Positions 36,505 through 49,030 of a DNA stretch of 64,000 nucleotides are shown here, one piece after another. Source of the stretch: Lycocorax pyrrhopterus obiensis (taxonomy: Eukaryota; Chordata; Aves; Passeriformes; Paradisaeidae); assembly GCA_014706295.1 (NCBI GenBank), contig JACSVZ010000001.1, positions 44,798,383 through 44,862,382 on the forward strand. The letters are read 5' to 3'. A program made the translations under genes and the position numbers. Under the pieces are notes generated by a model, which was not told where the DNA came from, searched no databases, and saw only the letters and a program-made list of their open reading frames with translations. How positions within the stretch are numbered: the first letter of the stretch is position 1; each line of letters starts with the position of its first letter.

Positions 36505-38700
36505 AAAAAAAGAAAAGAAAGAAGGGGGATCAAAATAAAGAGCTTGGAAAAGCTGAATTTCCTTCTGTACCCTATTTCCCTAGATCCTGACCAATAGCTT
36601 GTTTTTACACCCTGGAGAATTAATGTATGGCCTAAACCAAGGTTCTGTTGCTCTGAGTAGATGCATGGGAGAAATACCGACTAGGTATTCTCAAGAGGTA
36701 AAAATCACACAAAAGTTTACTGGAAAACTATGGAAAATCAAGGAAGTTTGGCAAAAGATTTACTATAACATAAAACACTTATCATAGTATTGGCTTAGCC
36801 CGTGAAACTTAGCACCCTTTAAACCCATTCTATGTTATTTTCCATGAAAAGACAGTTAGAAGGAGAAGAAAGGGAGAAAACCAGGAAGACAGGAAAGACA
36901 TAGAAAAATAGACACATAGCTACCAATTCCTGGGTTCTAGCGATGTAAAGGATAGAAAACCTCAACATGAAGATAGGGTTAAAGATAAATGTGCTTGCCT
37001 TGTGTACAGCCTTCTTAAACTCTTGTCCCATCATGGGACTTCCTCCCACGTGGGACTTCCGGTCACTCGGCCACTCAGGGGCTGGGTTAGGCAATACTGG
37101 GGGGCTGCTTCCAGTGTGCTCTGGTTGGCAGACACTGCTTGGTTGGGTGGCATGGGGCGCAGGGCACCACCTCACCAGAGAAAGGCCTGACCCACCCCCT
37201 ATCACACACATTCCAAGCTGTCTCAAGACAGATTACTCTTTCCAGTCTCTGACACTAGCCAACTTCTTTTTTTAAGAGGGCCTACATATCCTGCTTAATT
37301 TTGCATAGCTGTACACCTCTCCAAAGAAGTGTGTTCATTGGAGGATGCAAAAACCCACTGCATGTACTGGCAAGCAGAATAACAATATTAAATAATAATT
37401 TAGCCTTTCCCACAGTAAAAAATCATCAGGTATTCACATCTTTTTCTTCTTACTTCTGCTGTTACCTTTTTATTTCTGTGTCATAAACACAAATCACCAT
37501 CTGAATCCCTTAATTTATGGGCAAGATATAGCTATCATTGTGTGGTTTTAACGACAACTTGTATATTCTCTTTCAATGTTTATTTTTCAGCAAACTGTAG
37601 AACAGTCTGTGTGACAACTCTATGTTACAAATTTTTTAAAGGAGAAGAAGTATTTTTAATGGTGGTGGCTTTTTTTTCCAAGAAACTTTTCCATCGAAAC
37701 AGTTAAGCCATTTCTACTTCCCTTTTACGCAATGTTATCATCGTTCTTTGCATAATTACCCCATGGGACCATTTAATGCTAATTTTGCTTCAAACCAAAT
37801 TAACTCCAGTTATTATAACAACTGAGTGATTTCAGGCATTGTGACAATGAGAAGCATTTTTGTTTGTTTGTTTGGGATTTGTTGGAAACTGTTGCTCAAA
37901 TCTCCATTCTTAGTGGGTTGAATTTCTTTGTGAGAACTATATATTCAGGAGGCAAAGTTTTGCCTTACTCTTACTTATATAAAGACATATTTTGGCGTAT
38001 CACAGGAAAGGCATTTGGCACGTTGTGCAGGAGATCTTATCCTAAGAGAAGGTGTGGGAACTAAAAATACCATGAAACAATGTAATAACTGAATGAGATA
38101 CAATTTGATATCAATAAAAATTACTAATTTGGAAAATAATTTGAGATAGTTTCAGAACAGAAAAAATGGAAAACATAAATTGCTTAGGTAATCAGACAGG
38201 CGTACATAAAAGAAGTTTCATGCTATAAACAGACATAAGGCACTGAGGTGAGTAATTAATGGTCATAAAACTTGATAGTGGAAAGAAAAGGAGTACTTTT
38301 GATTCACACACCAGATAAGTTATTTTGAAAATTCATGGTGATATATTCTATTTTCTCTTAATTACTCATTGACGTATTTATGTATTTTTCCCGTCAGGAA
38401 TGTGTTGTACCTCTATGTAAAGCTACTGTATTCAAAATATAAGTAAAGGGCTTTTACACATCTAATAGTTAATAAAGGATTTTGGATGTTGGTTCTTGAC
38501 CTGCCACAGTCACATTCAGTCTCTCCCAAATATTTCATTAGATAAACTAAGTTACAATCTTCTCTTGACCCAACAAGAAAAATCATTTTAATCTTGTTTT
38601 CTTATTTCCAAAAGAGAAAAAAAAAAAGTACCTGTATCTGTTCTATTACATTTTTGAGAGTCAAGACAGAAAGTTAATAACTTTCTCTTGCCCATTTGCT

Positions 38701-38760
38701 CTGACAGCTGGCGGTCAATTAGTATTCCCTCATCCCGTAATTGGAATCGCTGATTACAAA
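38701..38760. promoter_or_regulatory. Candidate conserved regulatory element
   Basis: This 60-bp segment packs an E-box (CAGCTG, 38705-38710), a homeodomain core in CAATTAG, a second core in TAATTGG, and a GATTA bicoid/OTX-type core. It has three CpGs (in GGCGGT, CCCGTA and ATCGCT), in a window where CpG is scarce. Dense motif packing plus CpG retention is the look of developmental enhancers under constraint. This is pattern inference without any alignment. Confidence 0.3.
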
Positions 38761-40527
38761 CCACTGTTGCTAAGACTCAAATATTGTGGTTCATTTTCAG
38801 CTTCACTGCCAGGTGAGATAAAGGGAAATGTCCCTCTGGTTAAACCACCAGGAGCTGTGCCAAACTACAATCAGTCTTTTGCATACATCAGAGACCTACA
38901 AACACAGCAGAATGATTGTATAAGCAGCAGCTGCAAGTTAAAGCTGAATCAAATTCTTCAAACATATGCAGTTTGCCAGATATCCAACCACTCTTGCAAA
39001 TGCCAGTATTTCATTACTTGGCAAGTTTTCTAAGACACGGAGCTAACACAAAGTAGAGGAATACCAAATTGTCCACACAATATGTAAAAGATTTTTTTAA
39101 CCACATACAGATAATAATTCTGATTCTTCTATTGATGAGATTATAATTGTTGTTCCCTCTGCATTCAGTCTTCAGAATACCTAATGCTGAATCCTGATAA
39201 ACACTGAATTTGTACAAAATGCAATTTCTGAAATAGTTTCTCCATGAAGAACTACTTAGCATAATGTTATCCTGTTATCTTTTTACCAAAAGAAGTTTAG
39301 CTCACACTGAACATTAGCTGTGAAGTAAAATCCTTTGGGGGTAAGGGAAGAACTGAGGGTAGGGAGCTTATTCAAAACTCTTGTAAATAGTGACATCTAA
39401 GATGAGGAATACGGTCACTTAGTAGATAAATAATGTTTTAATACTTCCATCACCTTTTTTTTTTCCTCTCAATAAATCTCAAATGTAATATTTTTCTCCT
39501 GTCTAGCAGACCCTTTTGACAATCTTTTTTTCCAGATATTGCCCCTTCAGTTCTTTTTCTTTTTGTGAGGGGGATTATTGAGCTAGAAATATTATTGTAC
39601 TCTAGGAACTAACCAGGGAACCAGAAGATTGTATTTCTGTGGTTCATGAATATAAATTCCTGATCTGATGAAGATTCCTTTTCTCTAACATTTTTTCCTT
39701 TTGTGTCAGTTTATTTACATCATAACCTCTTTAGGACTAAGATTCTGTCATATCTTTTGCTACCATATCTCAGCACATTGAAGATCAATGAATGGGAGCT
39801 ACCATCTGCTAAAACAGTTCACACAAAAATTGGAAGGAGTACTTTAGCATTCAGCTCGTTCCTTCAGAGGACAGTACCTAAAAACGTGCTTAAATGTTTT
39901 TACACTTTCAGTGTTTTCTTCAATTTCCAGAGGAGCATGTTGAAATCCTCATCTTTATGAGCTGTTAGTTTGAAGTGAGCTTGCTTGTTGAAAGTAATCA
40001 ATGTGTTTAATGTTCTGTTATGTTCAATAGGAATAAGATTACTGTTCATTTCAGAGCAGTCCCTGTTTCATTCTGAAATGTGCCAATAAGAGAACAAAAA
40101 TCTTAACAGAGTGTGTTACAATATATACTCCTGTCTTCATGCTTGATATCCTTGCCAATCTCTTATCCTCTTATATTTAGGGCTCATGTGTTGAAATGCG
40201 CATTTCTTAAGGTCAAGTTTGTCTGTGATTTCAAGTGACACAAATTGGCTTTAACTGGATTATGTTTTCCAGTGATCTCTCGTGGGCTCTGGCTGCTTCT
40301 ACGTCAAATGCTGCAGCTTCCCTGATCAAACTATAAGGGCCTCAGTGGAGGAAGTGAGTGTCTATCAGAGTTTCTCACTTCCCTTCTCCAGCTTGTATTC
40401 AGAATTTTAAATTGAGGGTAACATTGCATCTACCGAGGAGATTAGCTTGCTTCATTAGCAAGAAGGATGTGAACAGTCATGGATGGGGCTGTGATGAGAA
40501 GATTAAACTCTCAACTACCCCAGAGTG

Positions 40528-40581
40528 TATATAAAGAGGTGCTTGGAATTCAGCATCTGGAACAGTGAGTGGAGAAATAAA
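40528..40581 (+). promoter_or_regulatory. TATA box with AATAAA 40 bp downstream
   Basis: A near-consensus TATATAAAG (40528-40536) is followed, about 25-30 bp on, by a TTCAGCATC segment suitable for initiation, and by AATAAA at 40576-40581. TATA and AATAAA this close together is the layout of a retroviral LTR U3/R core rather than a cellular gene. LTR termini could not be identified, so this is tentative. Confidence 0.25.
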
Positions 40582-42440
40582 ATACAATATGTGTAAAGTT
40601 TTGAGTGTTGCAACAGCGATGGGAAGAACAGACCCACTAGAAGGAGAAAGACTGAGACAGATAGGTGAGATGGGACCATTGACTACTTAAAAAATGTTTA
40701 GTAAAATGACTATACTGTTTCTCAGGAATAAAGGTGGGTCTTGTCTGTAATGAAAAGACCTATTGGACATGCAAATTAGCAAAAATTCCTATCTATACCC
40801 TAAGATTATTACTGTTTCTATTTGTGAGTCAAAAAAGAGGGACATTCAATAAGCATATCTTCAATAAAAAGAATCTATACTATTCTTACAATGATATTTT
40901 CACTGTGATTGTATCCAATTTATTGCTTTCTCAGAGACTCCTAAAATAATAACAAAAAAAAGTATTTTTCTGGGCAGTACATAATGGAATGCTTTTCCTT
41001 TTGGGTAGATTTAGAGACCTCATTTTCAAAGAGGGCAAATTAATCTAAAGTATTGGATGTCAAAATCTTCTCTGTGGGTTTTGAAAATTTAAGTCCAGGT
41101 ATTTTTATTACTTTTAATATGTTAATTTGTGTTTTTATATGTATTGCAATATCTTCTATAGAAACAACAATAGAAGGACAAGACCAGGTTAGTCTGTCTT
41201 ATCCAGTCCCTGATGTGCATCCTTGTAGAAAAAAGGATGGCCACTCTGCAGAAAAATACGGCTCATAATACAGAAATCCAAAACAGTGCAAACGAATCAC
41301 ATCCCAAGAACAATTATTTGTACACACTGGCTGTCAAAAGGACCTTATGAAGCAATTTAGACATAGATATGAGCACTGTATATGTGTGGCATTAGTTTAA
41401 ATGAATCATCTCAAACTCCTTTAGCTTTTGCACATTCTTTGACACCACCACAGTATGCTGGAAGACTATCAGTGACTGGACGGTTCTATTCTTTCTCTCC
41501 TTGGCTACTATTTTTTTTTTTCTGGCAGTGTTTCATACCTAATCCGACTTGCATTTTTATTCCATTGTTAGTAATATGCAATGAGTTGTTTTTTGCGGTG
41601 TTTTGTTGTTTAGGTTTGTTTGGTTTTTTTAATAACTGTGTTTCAATTGTATCATATTCTTATTAAAATTAAAAACTGTTTAAAATAGTTGCAAGTTTGA
41701 TAAATTTTGAATTTGCAATTCAGAGATAACAATAAGCAACAGTTCAAGATACTAATGCCTGTTTAGCAACATGGAACTTAAAAAAACCTGCTGGTAATTC
41801 ATTCAGGTTTCTTGCTTCTTATGCCAATGTTTTTGTCCTTGACCTGGAAGGACCACATCCTCCAGGGATTAGTGGTAATTACATTTCAGACTAAAATGAT
41901 CTCCATAGAGCAAAGACTGCCAATTGAATCATATTGTGCTGAACTGCATAAAAATTATGCCAAATTATGTGTAGATACTTTAAAAGCAACTTGCTTATAA
42001 AAAGGTAAGTGGCAGAGTATATTGTACTGTAAAGAAAAGTTAGTGATAAGAGAGGTAGTATCAAACTACCGAGTTTCACAGGACATTGTATGTAATGGTT
42101 ATCTCCCACACTGAGGGCTATTTTAAAAGGTTCATGGAAGGAAAAACCAGAAGAAAGAATATGTTCATAGCTCTATATGAGCATTTTACTGTTGGCTTAT
42201 ATCCCCATAGCTGGAAAGGACTTCATAGATGCTGTTTTCTCACAAACCTTCTCCTCTAACTGACTTCAAGCTCTAGGTCTGGTGCTACTTGACTAATGAG
42301 ATCACAAAGTCTCCTGCTGTTAGATTTTTTTTTTACTTTAATGTATATGTCTAGTTAGGACAAATATTGGTGAAAACATGGTTGCCGTTTAATGGGTCAT
42401 AGACTACCTGGAGGCTGGTGAAGCAGAGATCTGTCCTGCT

Positions 42441-42530
42441 TGAGATATTTTATTCATATCGAGAGGAGGTGACAATAATATGTCCTTGTCAAGTTTGCAG
42501 ATAACATCAGTTTCATTGCTGTTCAGCAAT
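42441..42530 (+). mobile_element. CR1 LINE scrap, RT region
   Basis: About 90 bp in which TCAAGTTTGCAGATAACATC (42489-42508) corresponds to the CR1 coding for the reverse-transcriptase FADD active-site motif, here with one of the Asp codons changed (GATAAC). The flanking GAGAGGAGGTGACAATAATA fits the preceding CR1 block only loosely. The fragment is short and its edges are uncertain. Confidence 0.5.
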
Positions 42531-43252
42531 ATTCTAACCAGCAAATAATTCCACCTGCAAATAGAAAAGCCATGGTTTTTCACTTCTCCAATAAAAATAC
42601 TAAGTACTTTCATAAGTAATTGATGAACACTGTCTCTCTGAACATAATGGATAAAATTGTTGATAACTTAATGATGTGTTTTCAAGCAACTTACACTCAT
42701 CAGTTTGTCTCATACTTTTTGTCTCTCAGTAAGAATATGTTCAATAAACACATTAATTCTAGTTTACGCTGCTTCTTCTACCTTTTAAATTTCAAAAACA
42801 AAATTAGAAAGGCTTTGTGCTGCAAACTTCTAAATCAAAATACACTTCAAATTTTGTGTCTTTTATTTCCAAACAAAGGTTGCTAAAATAACTTTTAGTT
42901 TTTTTTTGATTTGCCTACTAAACCTATTTCCCTAGAGCTCAAGTCTGAACATCATGGCTATTGAAATGTAATAACCTCTTAACTTTCTGAAAAAGTCAAA
43001 GACTTTCATGTGCACAGAAGACATTAAGTTTCATAAAACAAGTTATCTATTATTTGAGCTGTGATCTCAGAAAAGGTGAGTTTGTATCATCTGTGTTGAT
43101 TGGATGCTACAAGCATGGACTTTCATTTAGCTCAACTAAAAAATCAGTGAGTTTAATTGATCCTTTTATCAGCAGGGCAAAGACAGCAGAGCTAAGTGTC
43201 TTTGGGCTCATCCAGGTTCTTGTAGACTCTCTTTCCCAAATCTGTAGCCATT

Positions 43253-43375
43253 TGTCCTAGGTTTGCTCTCAAGGGGGGACAAAGCCTAGAGCAGTATGGG
43301 CAGGGCTAAAATGCTATTCTATGTGGCATCTTCTCAAGAGCTCAGTTTCTGTTAGGCTGTGGATTATATTGAACA
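43253..43375 (-). mobile_element. Possible ERV LTR terminus
   Basis: The plus strand starts TGTCCTAGGTTTGCTCTC and is followed by a GC-richer 60 bp. On the minus strand this reads out as ...GAGAGCAAACCTAGGACA, resembling the CA-ended 3' terminus of avian LTRs such as the one at 17.1 kb (...CAAACCGGGACA). No AATAAA is seen in the expected place and the rest is not recognisable. Confidence 0.25.
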
Positions 43376-43574
43376 TCAAAGGTATGATGAGTCCTCTAGT
43401 TTCAAAAAAAATCCATAGAACGTACAGGTGTGAAGCAGAATGCATTTCTCTGACCACATGGTAATGTTTCCTATTTTCCTTTTTTTCTTTTTTTTTTTTT
43501 TCCTGGTAGACTTACTCTTTAAAAAGTTCACTAGAAGTGTTTTGAGGAAAGTCTTTAGATCGCACTGAAAGACA

Positions 43575-43596
43575 GTGTAGCCTAAGTGTAGCCTAA
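43575..43596. repeat. 11-bp perfect tandem duplication
   Basis: GTGTAGCCTAA occurs twice with no gap, at 43575-43585 and 43586-43596. A small slippage duplication. Confidence 0.9.
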
Positions 43597-46368
43597 GAAT
43601 TAGAAGTCTGTTTAACACTGAGGTAAGTGTTGAGCTTATTGATCCCCCTAAAAACATGAATGTAGGCAGTGAAGGCAAGATAATTTAAGTAAGTAGGGAA
43701 TGCACTGGCAAAGTATTAGATATAGAAGGAGCTAGGAGGGGATGTTCAGGCTCAGACTTTTGATTAACCTAATTTAATTAGCAAAATTATTTTTTAGTCC
43801 TAGTTGAAGGACCCACAGGTTCCTGATGAATTAGACACACACGTCTCTAATCAGAGGACTAAAAAGCATGGAGAAAAATATGAGAAAAGATTGAAAAATA
43901 CTGAGAGGTTCCTATAGGACAAGGGTATCACACTGAAGATTATATTTTGTGAAAGAAAATATCGCAAAAGGTCTAAGAAGGAAGCCAGAGGAATGCAGCA
44001 AAACAGAAGGAAGCAAGGCTTCAGAAAGGAAAAGGTAATTTTTCTGGGATTTTGTTTTGTCTCGTTTTTAATTCCAGCATGTGTTCAATGCATTATTCTC
44101 TTTTAGAAAAAGAGAAAGCTATCTATTTCAAGTTACTTGTTTCATTTTGTTCTGGACTCAAAAAGACGCTGTCTTACATTTTCCCTCAGATTTCTCTCCC
44201 TTGGTCAGGAGTCACCTGGGAGCCGTGAGAATGGTACTCTAAAGTTCAGTAGTTACCTGCTGAGCAGAGCAACTCTACTGTAGCATTCAGAGTTACTCGG
44301 TTTTTTTATTCCTCATTCTCAGACACTTCCATCAGTCTCTGATGTTACTAGGTATTCTTTCTGAAATATTCATTTCTCAGACCAGAGTTGTTTGAGTGGT
44401 TGTACTTGGAAAAATAGAACTACAATCCTTTCAGCCTCTTGTGCTCTATTTTTTTCCTTTATACTGAAAGGACAAATGCAAGCATTTTGTAGCAGTAACT
44501 GTTCAATTTTAGGGTACAGGCTTTACTTCAGTGCTGTGAAAGTGTACACTTCAGATGTGAGAATAATTCCAGTTTTTCACTCTATTTTATGTGGGCCTGG
44601 TAGAGAAAGGATGACAAACGCCAATCTGTTGATTCTCAGTCATTCTGCCAACCTGTCTGATTTTTACTTTTTCTTGCTATTGAGGGGCGTGGGAGAGGTG
44701 TTGCCAAAGCAGCTCACCTCCTGCTGTAAGTCAGTGCTACTTTCACAACCCTCTCTCGATATCATCTTTTGAAAGCAAATTATGAAAAAGAACTCTATAC
44801 ATTAAGAAATATTCATGTCAGTGAATGTTTCGAAATTTATAACCCTAAATACACTGGCTGAATTATAAAAGGAAGGGATGTACCCACATCTGTTCCCCCA
44901 AAGACGCAAAATAAAATCTAAGAGTATAACGTAATTTTAATGCAGAAATTTTCTGGAACTTCAGTGTGAATTTCAAAGGTGGTTTCTCCCATGCTTTGTT
45001 TTTTGCTATGCTTGTAAACGGAAGATGTGGTATATACCCATGGGAGATTTCAGACTCGATAATGCGTAGGCAATCTTCAGGGGAACAGCCCATGTCACCT
45101 TGTCACCTTGTTCTCCTTACAGTCTCCTTAGCAGTTCCCAATACAGAGTCCTCTGCCACTACTGTTCTGCAGAGATCTCAATTTATTTTGTGTGGAGCAC
45201 AACTATGTATTTCTGATTTTTTGATCCATCATGCCAAACAGAACTACCAAGCCTGTCCTGTGGTCTGCTGTACAGCTTCCCCTGGGCTGGACTGCATGGA
45301 TATTGGAAAGCATGTGCCTGAAGTGTCACAGCTGGTGAAGTCCCACCAGAAGGGCCTGAGCTCTGCGCTTCAGGAGCACCCCTCTCTCATGTCACCTGGT
45401 AACTCTGGGAGCAGATCACACACAGGGGCCAACAAGACCTGCAGCATCGCTTAACAGGTTTTAGGAAACCAGTGAAGTCTGAGAGCGTGCCAAGGGAAAA
45501 GAGTTGACAAAGGAGCCAAGTATATCCTGTTTGTCATATACTGTTAGGGCATGGAGAACACTGGAAATGTGGCCAGGAGGAAGGTCTGTGGTATGGAGCA
45601 GCAACATATAGAAAGATTAGGAAATACACTGTGCCTTTCAGAGCAACCTAAGAGACAGAACTTTTCTACTTTTCTTGATATGAAAAAATCTGCAGAAATA
45701 ATCTTCACTTTTAATTCAGTTGAATTGAGCACTTATAAATAAACATGAAAGAAATCTATTATTAGAAACAAACAAACAACTTTTTTTTATTATTTGTTTT
45801 AAATTTCATTGCAAATTGGTAAAATGTCTGTTCAGATCCAGTAATAATAGAGGCAGATTCTAACTAGTTACACAGTTATTTATGTAGTGGCATTTTGAAC
45901 TAGATACCATGTCTGGTGAAATTTCACTATTCAAGAAGAAAATTAATGTGCTATTGACAACAAAGCTTCACTTTGTGGACTCAGCCTCTTTCTTTGTTAT
46001 TTCCGCGCCTGATATTAAGCTGTAAGGCAAGTACTAACCCCATCAAAAACTGCTTTCCAATTATTTGGTAAATATACTCTACAAGGAGCTATCAACAACT
46101 TCAAAGATTAATTACTAGGCAAAGTGAAACTTGCATTTTTCAAGATAAGACAGAAATGCTGAAGGAACTATATTATTACAGTACATGGCATGGTACTTAT
46201 GTGCTGATGGCTGAACAAAACACAAGAAATGAAGAAAAGTAAAATTAAGAAATGGAGCCTATACTTCATTTAATTGTGCCCTTTTTTATACATATTGAGC
46301 ACGTATATCATGCATCATACTTACTTGCTCTTATTTTATTAAGCTAAAAAGTAATGTGGGGAAAAAGT

Positions 46369-46432
46369 CACCTCGCCTCACCTCACCTCGCCTCGCCTCG
46401 CCTCGCCTCCCCTCCCCTCCGCTCCCCTCCTC
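46369..46432 (+). repeat. (CCTCG)n/(CCTCC)n pentanucleotide microsatellite
   Basis: About 12 pentanucleotide units. The left part alternates CCTCA and CCTCG, the middle is perfect CCTCG, and the right part has decayed to CCTCC with one extra G. The CCTCG core supplies a local cluster of CpGs in CpG-poor DNA. The CCTCG/CCTCA boundary is what deamination of methylated CpG on one strand would produce. Confidence 0.93.
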
Positions 46433-48499
46433 TTTCTTCCTGCTCTCTTGTTTTATATCGATATTATGGTTTGACTTTTGCACTACAAAATTCTCTGAGA
46501 TGGGATTATCACCTCCTGTATATTTTCAGAGTGCTTTGCACAGAGACATCAGCCTGAGTGAGGCTTGCTATGTTGTGAATAAAGACACATTGTTAGACTC
46601 ACTGGGATGTTTCAGCTGTGTTAAACCACTTTGACAGCACAAAACAAATGCAAATGTAAATGTAGTTGTGGTAGCTAGCTAAATCAGATTTATTAAAATT
46701 CTCCTCCACTAGAGAAATCAAGGTGAATAAAGCATCCAGTAAACTGCACCCAAATTTGAAATGGTAGACCATTTACTGCAGAAAAAAAAGACTGAAAATG
46801 TATAAATTAGAGAGAGGAGGGGGAATATAGGTTAAAATCAAATTTAATAATGTTTCTAAAAAAAACCCAGCACAACCCTATATGCATAATATTTCACTGG
46901 ATCTGATCCTAGTCTAATGGTGGAAGTGCAAATATTGCTTTACACAGTAACCCCAGAAGTCTTCCGGAATATATTTTTTCATCATCTTTTTGTACTTTTT
47001 TTTCAGTATTTCCTCTTTGACTGAGTTATACAGTGAAACTGACTGATGTAATATTTAGCTGAAGTATAAGCCTAAATCATAGAAATTCCACCTATTTAGT
47101 TTTTATCTTAAGCTAAAATGATACATGCAAATATTTGATATAAATTCTTGATTTAAATGTATCATGCTATATGGAAACTGAGGGAACAATAAGGCCAGGT
47201 TGGCAGAAATGCACAAAACAGCTGACATCACAGCTCACTGAATATGAAAATTATTTTCAATTTTATATACATGTTTTCAAACCCCTGTCCTATTTTACAT
47301 TACTATTTCACTACTATCAACCTAGTTATTATATTAAGGAACTACTCTATATGGGTTCAATTGTAATCGTTTTTGTGTAGAGACTCAAATAATGCTTTTA
47401 ATATTGTCCTAGTTGCTCCCATTTTGTCTTCAAAAGAGTTTTCTGCCTTAAAATAGTGTTATCCTTATTTCTTTCATTTTATCCCCTGATATGGACTTTG
47501 CACTTGACTGAATTTCTTCTGCTATGTACACTTCCTTTTTTTCCTCATTTCTTTCTTAAGGGTAGTAATCAAAATTTTTCAGCCTTCATCTGTCCTTAGC
47601 AAATTAGAATTTTCATTTGCATATTATATTTCAAAAGAATGCATGACAGTATAGATGCAATGGTTTTAAGGCATTAGCCTGGGATGGCCACAAGGAAAGA
47701 AATCATTAGTGAATTTTGCCTATCATCTTAAATTAGTGCTACAAAAATCTTTATGTGTCATTTTAAAATTATATTTTAGAAAAGCTTTAAAATATATTTT
47801 TCTACATTGTAGAAACAAAATAATACAAATTCCCTCAGTGACATAAGAAATACACACGGCAGAAAAAATAACCAACAAACCAAACACAGAAAAAATCGTG
47901 TTTTAAAGAACCTTGTAGATAAACAAAATAATTTTAATTTGTATTGTATTGCAGTGTATTTGCTCAGTTATCTCTTGAGCTTGCTCTGCTATCTTTTGAG
48001 CTAGATTACCAGAATTGTTTATTTCTTCTGTGAAAAAGTTCCTTTTTCCTAGTCCTACTGTTGATTGTGTATATCAGACCTCCTGAGGCTAGCACAAATC
48101 AAGAATAACACGTGCCATTTATAGAAAAAAAAATTCTCTTCATGGATCTAAAAACCTAAATAATATTTTTTTAAAGCTTGTGGAAAAAACACATTTCGCA
48201 TCTAAACCTCTGTTGCATTGTTATGCTCATTCTTCCTTCCCTTTTGATTTCAACATTTATTAATCACATCTTTTGTATGATCCTCTCCTGAAAGTTTTGG
48301 GAATGGAACTATGCCTCCCAAAGGAGATCAATGATAAGAATATAACATAAGTAATGCTTTCCTGGAGAGACGAGTGTAGACCAACCTGTCCCTGTAGGGA
48401 TGATCAGAGACATATTTTGGCAGGGCACAAAAGCCTGATCCCTGTCTGTGATTCACTCCCATAATTTCTTCTCCAAGTCCATGATTATTGTATTAGGGA
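46433..48499. other. Unique AT-rich sequence, no gene seen
   Basis: No recognised element. A near-duplicate of about 21 bp (TATCTCTTGAGCT / TATCTTTTGAGCT) lies at 47969-48002. Open frames are short and unrecognised. Confidence 0.55.
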
Positions 48500-48924
48500 T
48501 TCTAACATGTCTCTCTTTGCCCATTCCTTTCAGTATACATTTGTTCTTTATTTGTTCATTCACTCATGAATTTGAACCTGCTGACACTGGCTGCCTCTGT
48601 TATTTCCTATGACAGCAATTTCCAAAAGTTCATTACCTGCTGTGTAAAGGCATACTTTCTTTTATTTGTTTTAAACTGCTTTCATTGAGGTTATTCTAGG
48701 TTTAATATTATGGTGTTTGATGAATAAAAACTCCTGTTCACTTTATCTAACACCCTAATAATTTTGTAGACCTGAGTCTGTCAACTGCTCTGTCTCCAAA
48801 CCAAAGCCCTAGACTTAGTCCTGAAAGTCCCAAACAAAATTATTAAAATACGGAACAGCTGTGTGAGGAGGATAGACCATATACTATCTCATATCACTAA
48901 TCTTTGATATGCCTTTTGAGTGTG
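48500..48924 (-). mobile_element. Ancient amniote CR1-type LINE fragment
   Basis: Read in reverse orientation this matches the 3' part of the coding region of a very old CR1-type LINE found across reptiles and birds. Recognisable blocks are CTGCTGTGTAAAGGCATAC near 48637-48655, CTTTTATTTGTTTTAAACTGC at about 48659-48679, a 'cctgttcactttatctaacacc' block near 48732-48753, and 'ttttgtagacctgagtctgtcaa' near 48762-48784. All are collinear with the family. High divergence indicates an old insertion. The left edge is approximate; similarity may extend further left. Confidence 0.75.
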
Positions 48925-49030
48925 TTCAGAATTACAGAACGGCTGAATTTGAAAGGAACCTCTGGACATCACCTGGCCCATCCACACTTCTCTAGCTGTG
49001 AATTATGAGGAAGAACACCTAGTCCATCCC
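48925..49030 (-). mobile_element. CR1 LINE, 3'-terminal fragment
   Basis: Begins with the reverse complement of the CR1 tail (TTCAGAATTACAGAACGGC, from 48925), followed by TGAAAGGAACCTCTGGACATC at about 48950-48970 and CACCTGGCCCATCC near 48970-48983. That is the usual order for the CR1 3' end seen from the other strand. It directly abuts the older LINE fragment on its left, so a later insertion next to or into that element is likely. Right edge approximate. Confidence 0.75.

Larger units (their letters stand above)
36505..42440. other. Unique sequence with candidate regulatory patches
   Basis: No gene or clear transposon. Noted within it: a GC-richer block at about 36965-37275 with overlapping frames on both strands (102 codons plus, 135 codons minus), a CpG-retaining motif cluster at 38701-38760, and a TATA box followed by AATAAA at 40528-40581. 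Other open frames are below 95 codons and unrecognised. Confidence 0.5.
42531..46368. other. Mostly unique sequence; longest open frame here
   Basis: Contains an 11-bp perfect tandem duplication (GTGTAGCCTAA, 43575-43596) and a possible LTR terminus at 43253. The longest frame of the window is here, 162 codons on plus at 44966-45454. That frame's translation has no recognisable domain, repeats or transmembrane pattern, and an opposing 76-codon frame overlaps its start, so I do not call it a gene. Confidence 0.5.
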
